A stretch of 64,000 nt of DNA from Stenotrophomonas sp. 24(2023) (GTDB lineage: Bacteria; Pseudomonadota; Gammaproteobacteria; Xanthomonadales; Xanthomonadaceae). The notes under the pieces are model-generated. The model was not told where the DNA came from. It saw nothing but the letters and a program-made list of their open reading frames with translations, and did not search any database. The position numbers were made by a program, and so were the translations under genes. Below are positions 24,494 to 33,969 of the stretch, in pieces. The DNA lies in NCBI RefSeq assembly GCF_030913365.1, contig NZ_CP133160.1, forward strand, positions 2,332,001 through 2,396,000, given 5' to 3'. The number at the start of each line of letters is the position of its first letter. Within the stretch, counting starts at the first letter, position 1.

Positions 24494-26068
24494 CTACAAC
24501 GCCACCACCTGCGTGGGCCGCAGCGCCGCCTGCAGGTGCGCGTCATGGCTGACCAGCACCACGCTGCCGGGGTAGTCCGCTAGCATGGCTTCCAGTGCCT
24601 GCAGCGCGGCGATGTCCAGTGCGTTGCCCGGCTCATCCAGCAGCAGTACCGCTGGCGCAGGATCGGCATACAGCACGGCGGCCAGCGCGCCTTTCAGCCG
24701 TTCGCCGTCGCTCAGGGTGTGGCTGGCGCGGGTGATGCGCTGGGCATCCAGGCCCAGCAGTGCCAGCCGCGTGCGCAGTTCACCGGCATCGGCGCCGGGG
24801 TTCGCCGCCTGCACGGCATCCAGGATGGATTGGGTGGGCCCCAGCCCCCGCAGCTGCTGGTCGAGCAGGGCCACCGGTGCCAGCCGCTGCACGCTGCCGC
24901 TGCGCGGTGCCTGTTCGCCGGCCAGTACGCGCAGCAGGGTGGATTTGCCGGTGCCGTTGTCGCCCACCACGGCGATGCGTTCACCGCGACGGATTTCCAG
25001 GCTGATCGGCGCCGGGTGGCCATGCGGCAGCACCACGTCCTGCGCGACCAGCAGCCGTTGCGTGCTGTGACTGGCAGGCGGAGCGAACATCGCCAGCGCG
25101 ACGGGGGCCTCGACGCCGGCAGCGGCCTCGCGCACGCGCGTGGCGCTGGCCTGCAGGCGCTCGGCCTGGATCTGCTGTGCGCGACCATGGCTGGCTTCGG
25201 CGCGTTGTTTCTGTCCGCCCAGCAGGATCGGCGCCTGGTTGGCGGTGCGTGCGCTGCGCTCGCCGCGCGCCTGGCGCTGCTGCTGGCGTTCGTGCTGTTC
25301 GCGCGCGTTGCGCTGCTGTTGCCGGTGCTGGGCACGGGCGTGGTCGAGCTGCGCCGCGGCCGCCTCGCGTTCGGTCTGGCGCACCTGCGCGTAGTGCGAC
25401 CACGGGCCGCCATAGCGGTGCAGGCCCTGCGCATCCAGTTCGACAATCTGTGCCATCTGCTCCAGCAGGGCACGGTCATGGCTGATCACCAGCAGGCCAC
25501 CGTTCCATTGCTGCAGCTGGTCATGCAGCTGCGCGCGGTGACGGGCGTCGAGGTGGTTGCTCGGTTCGTCCAGCAGCAGCCAGTCGGCGCCACTGGCCCA
25601 GGCGCCGGACAGGGCGACCTGCATGGCCTGGCCACCGCTCAGGCGTGCGGCGGGTTGTGCCGGGTGCAGATCGTCGGGCAGGCCCAGCGCCTGCCAGCGC
25701 TGTTGCAGGCGTTCGCGCAGGTCCCAGTGGTCGCCCACGGTGGCGTAGTCGCGCGCATCGACGCTGCCCGCTTCGATGCGCGCCAACGCCGCCAGCACCG
25801 GGCCGACGCCGGCCAGCGCGCCGATGCTGCCGCTGGGGTGGGCACCCAGTGCGGGCAGCAGGTGCACGCGGCCACCGCCGCGCACGCTGCCGCTGCTGGG
25901 CGCCAGCTGCCCGGCCAGCAGGCGGGCCAGCACGCTCTTGCCCACGCCATTGGCACCGACCAGCCCGGTGGCGATCGGTTCGAAGGTGAAGAACAGTTCG
26001 GAAAACAACGGGCGGCCATCGGCCAGCCGGAAGGACACGCGGTCAAGCGTGAGGAAAGCAGCGGTCAT
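24494..26068 (-). CDS. ABC-F family ATPase
   Basis: The 524-residue protein has two ATP-binding cassettes and no membrane segment. Cassette 1: GANGVGKS, LSGGQAMQVAL, LLLDEPSNHLD. Cassette 2: GDNGTGKST, LSDGERLKGAL, LLLDEPGNALD. The linker between them (about residues 240-310) is a very charged Gln/Arg/Glu-rich helix, as in ABC-F proteins that act on the ribosome. Subfamily and any antibiotic-protection role cannot be decided. Confidence 0.88.
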   Translation of the reverse strand: MTAAFLTLDRVSFRLADGRPLFSELFFTFEPIATGLVGANGVGKSVLARLLAGQLAPSSGSVRGGGRVHLLPALGAHPSGSIGALAGVGPVLAALARIEAGSVDARDYATVGDHWDLRERLQQRWQALGLPDDLHPAQPAARLSGGQAMQVALSGAWASGADWLLLDEPSNHLDARHRAQLHDQLQQWNGGLLVISHDRALLEQMAQIVELDAQGLHRYGGPWSHYAQVRQTEREAAAAQLDHARAQHRQQQRNAREQHERQQQRQARGERSARTANQAPILLGGQKQRAEASHGRAQQIQAERLQASATRVREAAAGVEAPVALAMFAPPASHSTQRLLVAQDVVLPHGHPAPISLEIRRGERIAVVGDNGTGKSTLLRVLAGEQAPRSGSVQRLAPVALLDQQLRGLGPTQSILDAVQAANPGADAGELRTRLALLGLDAQRITRASHTLSDGERLKGALAAVLYADPAPAVLLLDEPGNALDIAALQALEAMLADYPGSVVLVSHDAHLQAALRPTQVVAL

Positions 26069-26213
26069 GCGACCTCCAACGATGCCTTGGACTCCCCCTG
26101 CACGCAGGGGCGGGAAGAATCAGGCCGTCACGGGGACGGCGGCATCAGTGGCGCATCGGTCGCGAGCCTCTGGGAGGAATGAAGGGCCAGTATAGCGCCG
26201 GTGGCTGAACGCT

Positions 26214-27113
26214 CTAGGCCACGCTGCCCAGGCGGGCATCCATGAAATCGATGAACACCCGCAGCTTGGGCAGCACGTGGCGGCCGGAGGGCCACAGCAG
26301 ATGGAACACGCCGCACGCATGCACGGCGTCATCGAGCACGGTGCGCAGGCGGCCGTCGGCCAGTGCGGCGCGCACGGCGTGCAGGGGCACGAAGGCGATG
26401 CCGCAATCGCGCTCGGCCAGGGCCACGCGCGCTTCGATGGTATTGCCCACCATGCTGACCGGCAGTTCCTGCGGCAGCTGGCCATCGGGCCAGCGCAGCG
26501 GCCAGGGCTCGAGCTTGCCGCTGCTGGGGAAGCGGTAGTGCAGGCAGCGGTGCTGCAGCAGATCGCTGACGGTGCGCGGTTCGCCGTGCGTGGCCAGATA
26601 GCGCGGTGAGGCCACCAGCGCACGCGGGAACACGCCCAGCCGCCGTGCGTTGAGCCGCGAATCGCTGGGTTCGGCCACGCGCAGCACGGCGTCGAAGCCT
26701 TCCTCGATGACATCCACCAGGCGGTCGGTGAAATCCAGTTCCAGCCGGATCTGCGGGTAGGCCTGCATGAACTCGGCGAGGATCGGCAATGACAGGTCGC
26801 CCACCAGTGGCAGGCTGATGCGCAGCGTGCCGCTGGGGGCCGCGCTCTGCTGGGCCAGTTCGGTGCGTGCGGCCTCGGCTTCATCGAGGATGCGCCGGCA
26901 GCGCGCCAGGAACAGCTGGCCCTCGGCGGTGAGGGTGATGCTGCGCGTGCTGCGGTGGAACAGGCGCACGCCGAGCGCGTGCTCCAGGCGGGCCACGCAC
27001 TTGCCGGCGGCCGAAGCGGAGATGCCCTGCAGGCGGCCGGTTTCGACGAAGCTGCGGGTGTCGGCGGCCAGCACGAAGGTCTGCAGGTTGGCCAGGTTGT
27101 GCAGGACGGACAT
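26214..27113 (-). CDS. LysR-family transcriptional regulator
   Basis: The 299-residue protein has an N-terminal winged HTH (LANLQTFVLAADTRSFVETG, then SASAAGKCVARLEHALG and LFHRSTRSITLT) and a periplasmic-binding-like effector domain. It is divergent from the serine hydrolase-MFS operon, which is its probable target. The frame is open far upstream through the hydrolase gene antisense, but the HTH fixes the start at 27113. Confidence 0.9.
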   Translation of the reverse strand: MSVLHNLANLQTFVLAADTRSFVETGRLQGISASAAGKCVARLEHALGVRLFHRSTRSITLTAEGQLFLARCRRILDEAEAARTELAQQSAAPSGTLRISLPLVGDLSLPILAEFMQAYPQIRLELDFTDRLVDVIEEGFDAVLRVAEPSDSRLNARRLGVFPRALVASPRYLATHGEPRTVSDLLQHRCLHYRFPSSGKLEPWPLRWPDGQLPQELPVSMVGNTIEARVALAERDCGIAFVPLHAVRAALADGRLRTVLDDAVHACGVFHLLWPSGRHVLPKLRVFIDFMDARLGSVA

Positions 27114-27275
27114 GGGCGAGGGCAGGTGGGGAGCACGCGGCGACGGCTCAGGATCGCACGCCTTCCGGTTCCGTGCAGGCGGTTGATAGCGGACTGCAGG
27201 GTCCGGGCTGCACGGAGCGCGGACCGCCTTTTTCCGCAGCGGGGCGCTGCCTACCGTGGCAGCTCGTTTCCACGG

Positions 27276-28472
27276 ATGCCCATGATGTCCCTCGCCGCGA
27301 CGGCTGTTGCCGATACCTCTCCCCCTGTGTTGCCCGCCGTGCAGGCGGTGCTGGCCGATGCCCATCCCCGGCAGCTGGTCGGTGCGGTGGTGCGGGTGCG
27401 CCGGCATGGCCGCCTGCTGCACGCCAGCGCCAGCGGTTACGCCGACCGCGAAGCAGGCCGGCCGATGCAGCACGACCAGCTGTTCCGCTTGGCCTCGGTC
27501 AGCAAGCCGTTGCTGGCCGCGGTGCTGCTGCGGCTGGTGGCCGAGGAGGTGCTGGACCTGGACACGCCGGTGCAGCGCTGGCTGCCGGCGTTCCGCCCCG
27601 CGCTGGCCGATGGCAGCACGCCCGACATCAGCCTGCGCCAGCTGCTCAGCCACAGCAGCGGGCTGGGCTACCGCTTCCTGGAAGCGGACGCGCAGGGGCC
27701 CTATGCGCGCGCCGGGGTCAGTGATGGGCTGGACGATGCGCCGTTGAGCCTGGCCGAGAACGTGGCGCGGCTGGCGCAGGCGCCGTTGCTGTTCGCGCCG
27801 GGCAGCCAGTGGCATTACTCGCTGGGTGTGGATGTGGCCGGTGCGGTGGCCGAGACGGCCACCGGACAGCCGCTGCAGGTGCTGTTCGCGCGCCTGCTGC
27901 AGCAACCGCTGGGCCTGCGTGATACCGCTTTTTCCACCGACCAGCCGGCGCGGCTGGCCACGCCGTATGTGAGCGATACGCCGCAGCCGCACCGGCTGGC
28001 CGAAGGCGACGTGGTGGCACCGTTCGACGGCGTGGTGGGCATCGGCTACAGCCTGCGCCGCGTGCTGGATGCACGGCGCTTCCCGTCGGCGGGTGCCGGC
28101 CTGGTCGGCACCGCCGATGAGGTGCTGCAAGTGCTGGAGGCCCTGCGCGATGCGCCGGCCTCGGGGCTGTTGCCGCCAGCACTGGCGGCGCAGCTGGGCA
28201 CGCCGCAGGTGGGCGAGCAGGGGCCGCCGGAGCCGGCCGGCTGGGGCTTCGGGTTGCTGGGGGCCGTGCTGCGTGACCCGGTGGCCGGCAACACGCCGCA
28301 ATCACCGGGCACCTGGCGTTGGGGCGGTGCCTATGGCCACAGCTGGTTCGTCGACCCGGCACAGGGGCTGAGCGTGGTGGCGCTGACCAACACCCTCTAC
28401 GAAGGCATGCACGGTGCGTTCGTCGATGCACTGCGTGATGCGGTGTATGCCGAGCTGCGGGGGCGGTCGTGA
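27276..28472 (+). CDS. Serine hydrolase of the beta-lactamase/esterase (class C-like) family
   Basis: The 398-residue protein has the SxxK motif in LASVSKPLLA, a conserved SHSSGLGYRF block, YSLGVD in the place of the YxN motif, and WGGAYGHSW in the HxG region. These enzymes are usually esterases or D-aminopeptidases rather than true beta-lactamases. There is no clear signal peptide. Three ATG codons (27276, 27282, 27285) could start it. The MFS gene overlaps its stop, so the two form an operon. Confidence 0.85.
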   Translation: MPMMSLAATAVADTSPPVLPAVQAVLADAHPRQLVGAVVRVRRHGRLLHASASGYADREAGRPMQHDQLFRLASVSKPLLAAVLLRLVAEEVLDLDTPVQRWLPAFRPALADGSTPDISLRQLLSHSSGLGYRFLEADAQGPYARAGVSDGLDDAPLSLAENVARLAQAPLLFAPGSQWHYSLGVDVAGAVAETATGQPLQVLFARLLQQPLGLRDTAFSTDQPARLATPYVSDTPQPHRLAEGDVVAPFDGVVGIGYSLRRVLDARRFPSAGAGLVGTADEVLQVLEALRDAPASGLLPPALAAQLGTPQVGEQGPPEPAGWGFGLLGAVLRDPVAGNTPQSPGTWRWGGAYGHSWFVDPAQGLSVVALTNTLYEGMHGAFVDALRDAVYAELRGRS

Positions 28473-29653
28473 GCGGGGCGTCGGTGGACGCCTGCCTGCC
28501 CACCGGCGCTGCCACGCGCCTGCCGTTGCCGGGGCTGCTGGCATTGGCCGGCGGGGCCTTCATCACCCTGTTGACCGAGGCGCTGCCGGCCGGTGTGCTG
28601 CGGCCGATGGGGGCCAGCCTGGGCGTGGGCGATGCCGGCGTGGGCCAGCTGGTGACGGTGTACGCGCTGGGGTCGCTGCTGGCAGCCTTGCCGATGACCG
28701 CGCTGACCCAGCGCCTGCCGCGGCGGCCGTTGCTGCTGGCGGCGATTGCCGGCTTTGCCGTGGTCAACAGCGTGACCGCGTTGAGCAGCCACTACGGGCT
28801 GACCCTGGTGGCGCGCTTCGTGGCCGGTGTCAGTGCCGGGCTGCTGTGGTCGCTGGTGGCCGGCTATGCGGCGCGGCTGGTGGTGCCGGCGCTGCAGGGG
28901 CGGGCCATCGCGGTGGCGATGGTCGGCTCGCCGTTGGCGTTGTCGCTGGGCATTCCGGCCGGCACCTGGCTGGGCCAGGCGCTGGGCTGGCGCTGGGCGT
29001 TCGCGGTGATGAGCGTGCTGGCGGTGCTGCTGCTGGGCTATGCGCGTTTGGCGCTACCGGCGTTGCCGGCGGCCGGTGGGGGCACCCGGACACCGTTGCT
29101 GGCGGTCTGGCGGCTGCCCGGCCTGCGCAGTGTGCTGGTGGTGATGTTCCTGTACGTGCTGGCACACAACGTGCTCTATACCTACATTGCGCCGTTGGCC
29201 GCGCGCTGGGCACGCCAGGACATGCTGGACGGGGTGCTGCTGGCCTTCGGCCTGGCGGCGTTGGGCGGCATCGCACTGGCCGGCTGGGGCGTGGACCGCC
29301 ATCTGCGTGGGCTGCTGTGGGCCAGCGTTGCCGGTTTCGGGGCTGCCGCCATGCTGCTGCTGGGCCAGGTGCACCTGCCGGCGCTGCTGTGGGCGGCGGT
29401 GGTGCTGTGGGGGCTGGCCTTTGGTGGCACGGCCACGCTGTTCCAGACCGCGCTGGCGCGGCGTGCAGGCGCAGCGGCGGATCTGGCGCAGTCGATGCTG
29501 GTGACCGGCTGGAACCTGGCCATCGCCGCCGGTGGCGTGCTGGGGGGCCTGCTGCTGCAGCTGCAGGGCGCAGCCATGCTGGCGCCGGCCGTGCTGGTGC
29601 TGCTGCTGGCCTGCGCGGTATGGCTGGCCGGCCGCCCCCGGGCCTGGGCGTGA
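28469..29653 (+). CDS. MFS transporter, DHA1-type
   Basis: A GTG start overlaps the TGA of the hydrolase gene (GTGA). The 394-residue protein has twelve predicted membrane helices. Helix I contains ITLLTEALPAGVLRPMGASL, a mark of the sugar-efflux/arabinose-efflux-like DHA1 branch. The substrate is unknown; pairing with a hydrolase and a LysR regulator suggests export of the hydrolase's substrate or product. Confidence 0.87.
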   Translation: MSGASVDACLPTGAATRLPLPGLLALAGGAFITLLTEALPAGVLRPMGASLGVGDAGVGQLVTVYALGSLLAALPMTALTQRLPRRPLLLAAIAGFAVVNSVTALSSHYGLTLVARFVAGVSAGLLWSLVAGYAARLVVPALQGRAIAVAMVGSPLALSLGIPAGTWLGQALGWRWAFAVMSVLAVLLLGYARLALPALPAAGGGTRTPLLAVWRLPGLRSVLVVMFLYVLAHNVLYTYIAPLAARWARQDMLDGVLLAFGLAALGGIALAGWGVDRHLRGLLWASVAGFGAAAMLLLGQVHLPALLWAAVVLWGLAFGGTATLFQTALARRAGAAADLAQSMLVTGWNLAIAAGGVLGGLLLQLQGAAMLAPAVLVLLLACAVWLAGRPRAWA

Positions 29654-29659
29654 CCGGGA

Positions 29660-31285
29660 TCAGGGCGCGTCGGCGTCGGCTTCGCGCTCGATATCCACGC
29701 TGCGCGGGTTCTGCATCACTTCGCGCGCGGCGCCGTACTGCTGCTGGCGGCGCGCATGGAAGGCGATGAATTCCTCGCGCGGCAGCGGGCGGGCGAACAG
29801 CCAGCCCTGGCCGAACTGCACCTGCTGGGCATGCAGGTAGGCCAGCTGCGCTTCGGTTTCCACGCCTTCGGCCACCACCCACAGGCCCAGCTCGCGCGCC
29901 ATGCCGATGATGTGCGGGGTAACCGGGCTGGTGGCGCTGTCGGTGCCGATGGCATCGATGAAGGACTTGTCGATCTTCAGCGCGTCCAGCGGCAGCTGCG
30001 CCAGGTACTGCAGGCTGGAATAGCCCACGCCGAAATCGTCGATGGCAATGCTGTGGCCGGCGCGGCGCGCGGCGGCCAGGGTGGTGCGGGCGCGGTCGAT
30101 GTCCAGGAAGCCGCGTTCGGTGGCTTCCAGCCAGATCTGCTGCGGCAGCACCCCGGTGCCGGCCATGCGCTGGCCCAGCACCCGCAGCGCGCGGCCGGTG
30201 GAAATGTCCTCGGCGGCCAGGTTGATGGCGATGTGGGCGCTGCGGTCGTGCACCAGCAGTTCGCGCATGTCGGCCAGCACCAGATCGATGACCAGGTCGG
30301 TCACATCGGCGATCATCCCGGCTTCCTCGGCCATGGGAATGAACAGGTCCGGCCGCACCAGGCTGCCATCCGGGCGTTGCCAGCGCACCAGCGCCTCGGC
30401 GCCGACGCAGATGCCGGTTTCCAGTTCGATGATCGGCTGGTAATGCATGAACAGTTCGCGCCGGCGGATGGCCGTGGCCAGTTCGCCGCGCAGGGACAGG
30501 CGCTGGCGCGATTTCCACACCACCGCACCCACCGCGGCGGCGGCCAGCAGCAGGCCGATCGGCACGAACAGCCAGGCCTGCTGGCGGAAGGTAGCCGCCA
30601 GCGCGGTACGTGGGCCGGTGGCGATGGCCAGCCATTCCGGGCTGCGCGCGGTGGCATACAGGGTATCGCCGTCCAGGCCGTCGCCGGGCTGGCGCAGCAG
30701 GCGCTGCATGAGGGTGCGGTCGGGGTTGCCCTGGGTGGCCAGCAGGCGGCCATCCGGGCTGGCCAGCGCCAGGCACAGGTGTGGTTCGCCGATGACATCC
30801 ACCAGCCGGGCCGGGTCCACCAGCGCGTCATGGGCGCCCAGGAAGACCGCCATCATCGGCCGCCGGTCGTTGATTTCCGGGCGTACGTCCAGGGCGATGC
30901 CGGCGCCGTCGCTGGTGACATGGTCCATGCGGGGCTGCAGTACCGGCTGGGTGACCGGGCCCCAGGACGTGCACCGCAGGCGCCCATCCTCGAAGTACCC
31001 CATCTGGTCGACGGCCGCCGTGCGCATCACCAGGGCCTGCATGCGCCGGATGTGTTCGGGGCTGCACGGTTCCAGGCCGCTGGCTTCCATGGTCTGCAGG
31101 CTTTCCAGCACTGCGCGGTAGGACTGGTCGGCACGCAGCAGGGCGCGGTCGGCCAGCCCGCGCAGGCGCTGCTGTTCCACGTGGATGGCGCGGTCCCAGG
31201 TGGCATAGACCATGGCGGCGATGGGCAGCAGGGCCGCCAGCAGCGCCAGCAGGCTGCCCACGACGATGATCTGCGCACGGTTCAT
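29660..31285 (-). CDS. CSS-motif EAL phosphodiesterase
   Basis: The 541-residue protein has two membrane helices (residues about 5-28 and 240-262) enclosing a periplasmic CSS-type domain with LRCTSWG, then a cytoplasmic EAL domain. Catalytic motifs are present: EALVRWQRP, LEATERGF, DDFGVGYSS, KIDKSF, EGVETEAQ. It should hydrolyse cyclic-di-GMP under control of periplasmic redox state through its cysteines. It is convergent with the MFS gene. Confidence 0.88.
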   Translation of the reverse strand: MNRAQIIVVGSLLALLAALLPIAAMVYATWDRAIHVEQQRLRGLADRALLRADQSYRAVLESLQTMEASGLEPCSPEHIRRMQALVMRTAAVDQMGYFEDGRLRCTSWGPVTQPVLQPRMDHVTSDGAGIALDVRPEINDRRPMMAVFLGAHDALVDPARLVDVIGEPHLCLALASPDGRLLATQGNPDRTLMQRLLRQPGDGLDGDTLYATARSPEWLAIATGPRTALAATFRQQAWLFVPIGLLLAAAAVGAVVWKSRQRLSLRGELATAIRRRELFMHYQPIIELETGICVGAEALVRWQRPDGSLVRPDLFIPMAEEAGMIADVTDLVIDLVLADMRELLVHDRSAHIAINLAAEDISTGRALRVLGQRMAGTGVLPQQIWLEATERGFLDIDRARTTLAAARRAGHSIAIDDFGVGYSSLQYLAQLPLDALKIDKSFIDAIGTDSATSPVTPHIIGMARELGLWVVAEGVETEAQLAYLHAQQVQFGQGWLFARPLPREEFIAFHARRQQQYGAAREVMQNPRSVDIEREADADAP

Positions 31286-31513
31286 GGCTGGCCACCCTGG
31301 GGGGTGGCGGGCAGGGCAGGGAACATGGCGGGCCAGTCCTTGGTCGGTAGCCTATCTGACCACGGCACGGGGCCCAGCGGAATGGGCAATGGGCGGTACT
31401 CGGTCACAAGCTGCTGAATGCGGCGGGGTATGGCGATTCCGGCCTGTTTGCGACTGGCGCGCGGCCGCGGACACCGCTACCGTCGCAGGCTTCGTCCACC
31501 CCTTCCACGTGCC

Positions 31514-32896
31514 ATGAGCCACCCCGCCCCCCACGACGATTCCCCGGACCACCTCCGTCGCAGCCTCACCAACCGCCACCTGCAGCTGATCGCCATCGGC
31601 GGTGCCATCGGCACCGGCCTGTTCATGGGCTCGGGCAAGACCATCAGCCTGGCTGGCCCCTCCATCGTGTTCGTCTACCTGATCATCGGCGCCATGCTGT
31701 TCTTCGTGATGCGCGCGATGGGCGAGCTGCTGCTGTCGAACCTGCAGTACAAATCCTTCATCGATTTTTCCACCGATCTGCTCGGCCCCTGGGCCGGGTT
31801 CTTCTGTGGCTGGACCTACTGGTTCTGCTGGATCGTCACCGCCATCGCCGATGTGATCGCCATCGCCGCCTACGCCCAGTTCTGGTTCCCCGGGCTGGAA
31901 GCCTGGATACCGGCGCTGATGTGCGTGGTGCTGCTGCTGGCGCTGAACCTGGTGACGGTGAAGCTGTTCGGCGAACTGGAGTTCTGGTTCGCGCTGATCA
32001 AGATCATCGCCATCTGCGCGCTGATCATCACCGGTTTCGGCCTGGTGGCCTGGGGCTTCACCTCGCCCAGCGGCCACACCGCATCGCTGGCCAACCTGTG
32101 GAACGACGGCGGCATGTTCCCGATGGGCGCGGTGGGCTTCTTCGCCGGGTTCCAGATCGCGGTGTTCGCGTTCGTGGGCATCGAGCTGGTCGGCACTACC
32201 GCAGCGGAAACCGCCAATCCCGAGCGCAACCTGCCCAAGGCGATCAACTCGATCCCGGTGCGCATCATCATCTTCTACGTGCTGGCGCTGATCGCGATCA
32301 TGGCGGTCACCCCGTGGCGCCAGGTGGTGCCGGACAAGAGCCCGTTCGTGCAGCTGTTCGTGCTGGCCGGCATCCCCGCCGCCGCCAGCCTGATCAACTT
32401 CGTGGTGCTGACCTCGGCCACGTCCTCGGCCAACAGCGGCATCTTCTCCACCAGCCGCATGCTGTACGGCCTGGCCGAAGAAGGCCACGCCCCGCGCGGG
32501 CTGTCCAAGCTGTCGCGCGCGGCGGTGCCGGCCCGCGGCCTGCTGTTCTCGTGCCTGTGCCTGTTGGGCGGCACGCTGCTGATCTACCTGATCCCCAACC
32601 TGGTGACCGCCTTCACCCTGGTGACCACGCTGGCCACGGTGCTGTTCATCTTCGTGTGGTCGCTGATCCTGGTGGCGTACATGGTCTACCGCCGCCGATA
32701 CCCGGAACGCCATGCCGCATCGATCTTCAAGATGCCCGGTGGCGTGGCCATGTGCTGGGCCTGCCTGGTGTTCTTCGTCGGCGTGCTGGTGCTGCTGAGC
32801 CTGCAGGCCGATACCCGCCAGGCGCTGATCGCCAGCCCGGTGTGGTTCGTGCTGCTGGGCGCGGGGTATTGGCTGCGGAGCCGGAACGCGAAGTAA
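31514..32896 (+). CDS. cycA: D-serine/D-alanine/glycine permease-like amino acid transporter
   Basis: The 460-residue protein has twelve predicted helices and the AAT/APC-family signature LTNRHLQLIAIGGAIGTGLF, then FMRAMGELLLSNLQYKSF-like sequence and EFWFALIKIIAI. Length and motifs fit CycA. The start at 31514 gives the usual short cytoplasmic tail; the longer frame from 31418 has no family support. D-alanine import would feed the dadA/alr pathway encoded near the right end. Confidence 0.82.
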   Translation: MSHPAPHDDSPDHLRRSLTNRHLQLIAIGGAIGTGLFMGSGKTISLAGPSIVFVYLIIGAMLFFVMRAMGELLLSNLQYKSFIDFSTDLLGPWAGFFCGWTYWFCWIVTAIADVIAIAAYAQFWFPGLEAWIPALMCVVLLLALNLVTVKLFGELEFWFALIKIIAICALIITGFGLVAWGFTSPSGHTASLANLWNDGGMFPMGAVGFFAGFQIAVFAFVGIELVGTTAAETANPERNLPKAINSIPVRIIIFYVLALIAIMAVTPWRQVVPDKSPFVQLFVLAGIPAAASLINFVVLTSATSSANSGIFSTSRMLYGLAEEGHAPRGLSKLSRAAVPARGLLFSCLCLLGGTLLIYLIPNLVTAFTLVTTLATVLFIFVWSLILVAYMVYRRRYPERHAASIFKMPGGVAMCWACLVFFVGVLVLLSLQADTRQALIASPVWFVLLGAGYWLRSRNAK

Positions 32897-32935
32897 GCCG
32901 TCGCCTTGCTTCGTCACATCCATGGATTCCCCACG

Positions 32936-32974
32936 GGGGTCGGAGCCCGGCGCACAGCAACGGGCTCCGACCCC
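32936..32974. repeat. Long perfect intergenic palindrome
   Basis: GGGGTCGGAGCCC (32936-32948) pairs with GGGCTCCGACCCC (32962-32974) over 13 bp. A related palindrome occurs at 55181-55222. It lies 40 bases after the permease stop and could act as a terminator or a dispersed repeat. Confidence 0.75.
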
Positions 32975-33119
32975 GACAGATCGCGACCGTCCTCGCTCTC
33001 CCATGGATAGCCCGCATTTGCCGTTGCCGTTGCCGCTGATTCGGCAGGTGCAGGGCGCAGCTCTGCCGGACAGCCCATTCACCCTGTATTAGCAGCTGCG
33101 GCCGGATCATCCGGCCGCC

Positions 33120-33896
33120 ATGGCCCTCCGCCCCACCCTCGTCGCGCTGTCGCTGCTGCTGGGCCTGTGGCCCGGCCTGGCCAGCGCACGCACCGTCTAC
33201 CGCTGCGTGCAGGGCAATACGGTCAGCCTGGCCACCGCGCCCGAACCCGGCTCGCGCTGCACGGCCAAAGAGATCGACGACAACGCCGTGCAGGCCCCGA
33301 ACCTGTGGGGCAACATGGGCGTGTTCAGTGGCGTGCTGTATGAGCGCGAACAGGAGGGCGTGCTCGTCTATTCCACCCGCAACCTCCCCGGCTCGCGGGT
33401 GTTCCTCAAGTTCACCGTGGCCACACCGCCCGGTGAACCCGCGCATGAAGGCCTGGGCAAGGTCGGCAAACCGCAGCTGGCCCAGCACGCCAAACAGTTC
33501 AAGGCCGCCGCCAAGGCCACCGGCGTGGATGATGCCTGGCTGCGGGCGATCGCCCACGCCGAAAGCAACTTCGATGCGCAGGCGGTGTCGAGCAAAGGCG
33601 CGCAGGGTGTGATGCAGCTGATGCCGGAAACCTCGCTGGAATACGGCGTGCGCGATCCGTTTTCGGCCGAACAGTCCATCCAGGGCGGTGCCCGCTATAT
33701 GCGCGCGCTGCTGCACCGCTACGACAACAACCGCCCGCTGGCCGCTGCCGCGTACAACGCGGGCATCGGTGCGGTCACCCGCTACAAGGGCGTGCCGCCG
33801 TATGCGGAAACACTGGCCTATGTGGACAAGGTGATGGCCCTGTACACGCGTTACCGCGAAGCAATGGGCATCCGCAGCGAAGTACCGGCGAAATAG
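33120..33896 (+). CDS. Lytic transglycosylase (SLT family), secreted
   Basis: The 258-residue protein has a signal peptide ending in GLASAR, a DUF4124-like start (VYRCVQGNTVSLATAPEPGS) and an SLT domain from about residue 120: AIAHAESNFDAQAVSSKGAQ with the catalytic Glu, GVMQLMPETSLEYG, AAAYNAGIGAV and PPYAETLAYVDKV. It cleaves peptidoglycan glycan strands. The first ATG of the frame follows 30 bases after the end of the preceding GC-rich stretch. Confidence 0.9.
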   Translation: MALRPTLVALSLLLGLWPGLASARTVYRCVQGNTVSLATAPEPGSRCTAKEIDDNAVQAPNLWGNMGVFSGVLYEREQEGVLVYSTRNLPGSRVFLKFTVATPPGEPAHEGLGKVGKPQLAQHAKQFKAAAKATGVDDAWLRAIAHAESNFDAQAVSSKGAQGVMQLMPETSLEYGVRDPFSAEQSIQGGARYMRALLHRYDNNRPLAAAAYNAGIGAVTRYKGVPPYAETLAYVDKVMALYTRYREAMGIRSEVPAK

Positions 33897-33969
33897 GGAG
33901 CCTCGTGATTGCCTCGGCGTGCTGCAGGGTTCAGAATCGCGCGGCCGATGGAATGAACAGGGGAAGCAC

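Noticed and set aside
27114..28301. N-terminal extension of the LysR gene (26214-27113)
   Set aside because: The extension is antisense to the serine hydrolase gene, while the HTH domain starts right at 27113.
27276..28472. Serine hydrolase as a true class C beta-lactamase
   Set aside because: SxxK is present, but the YxN motif reads YSL and there is no clear signal peptide, so resistance function is not supported.
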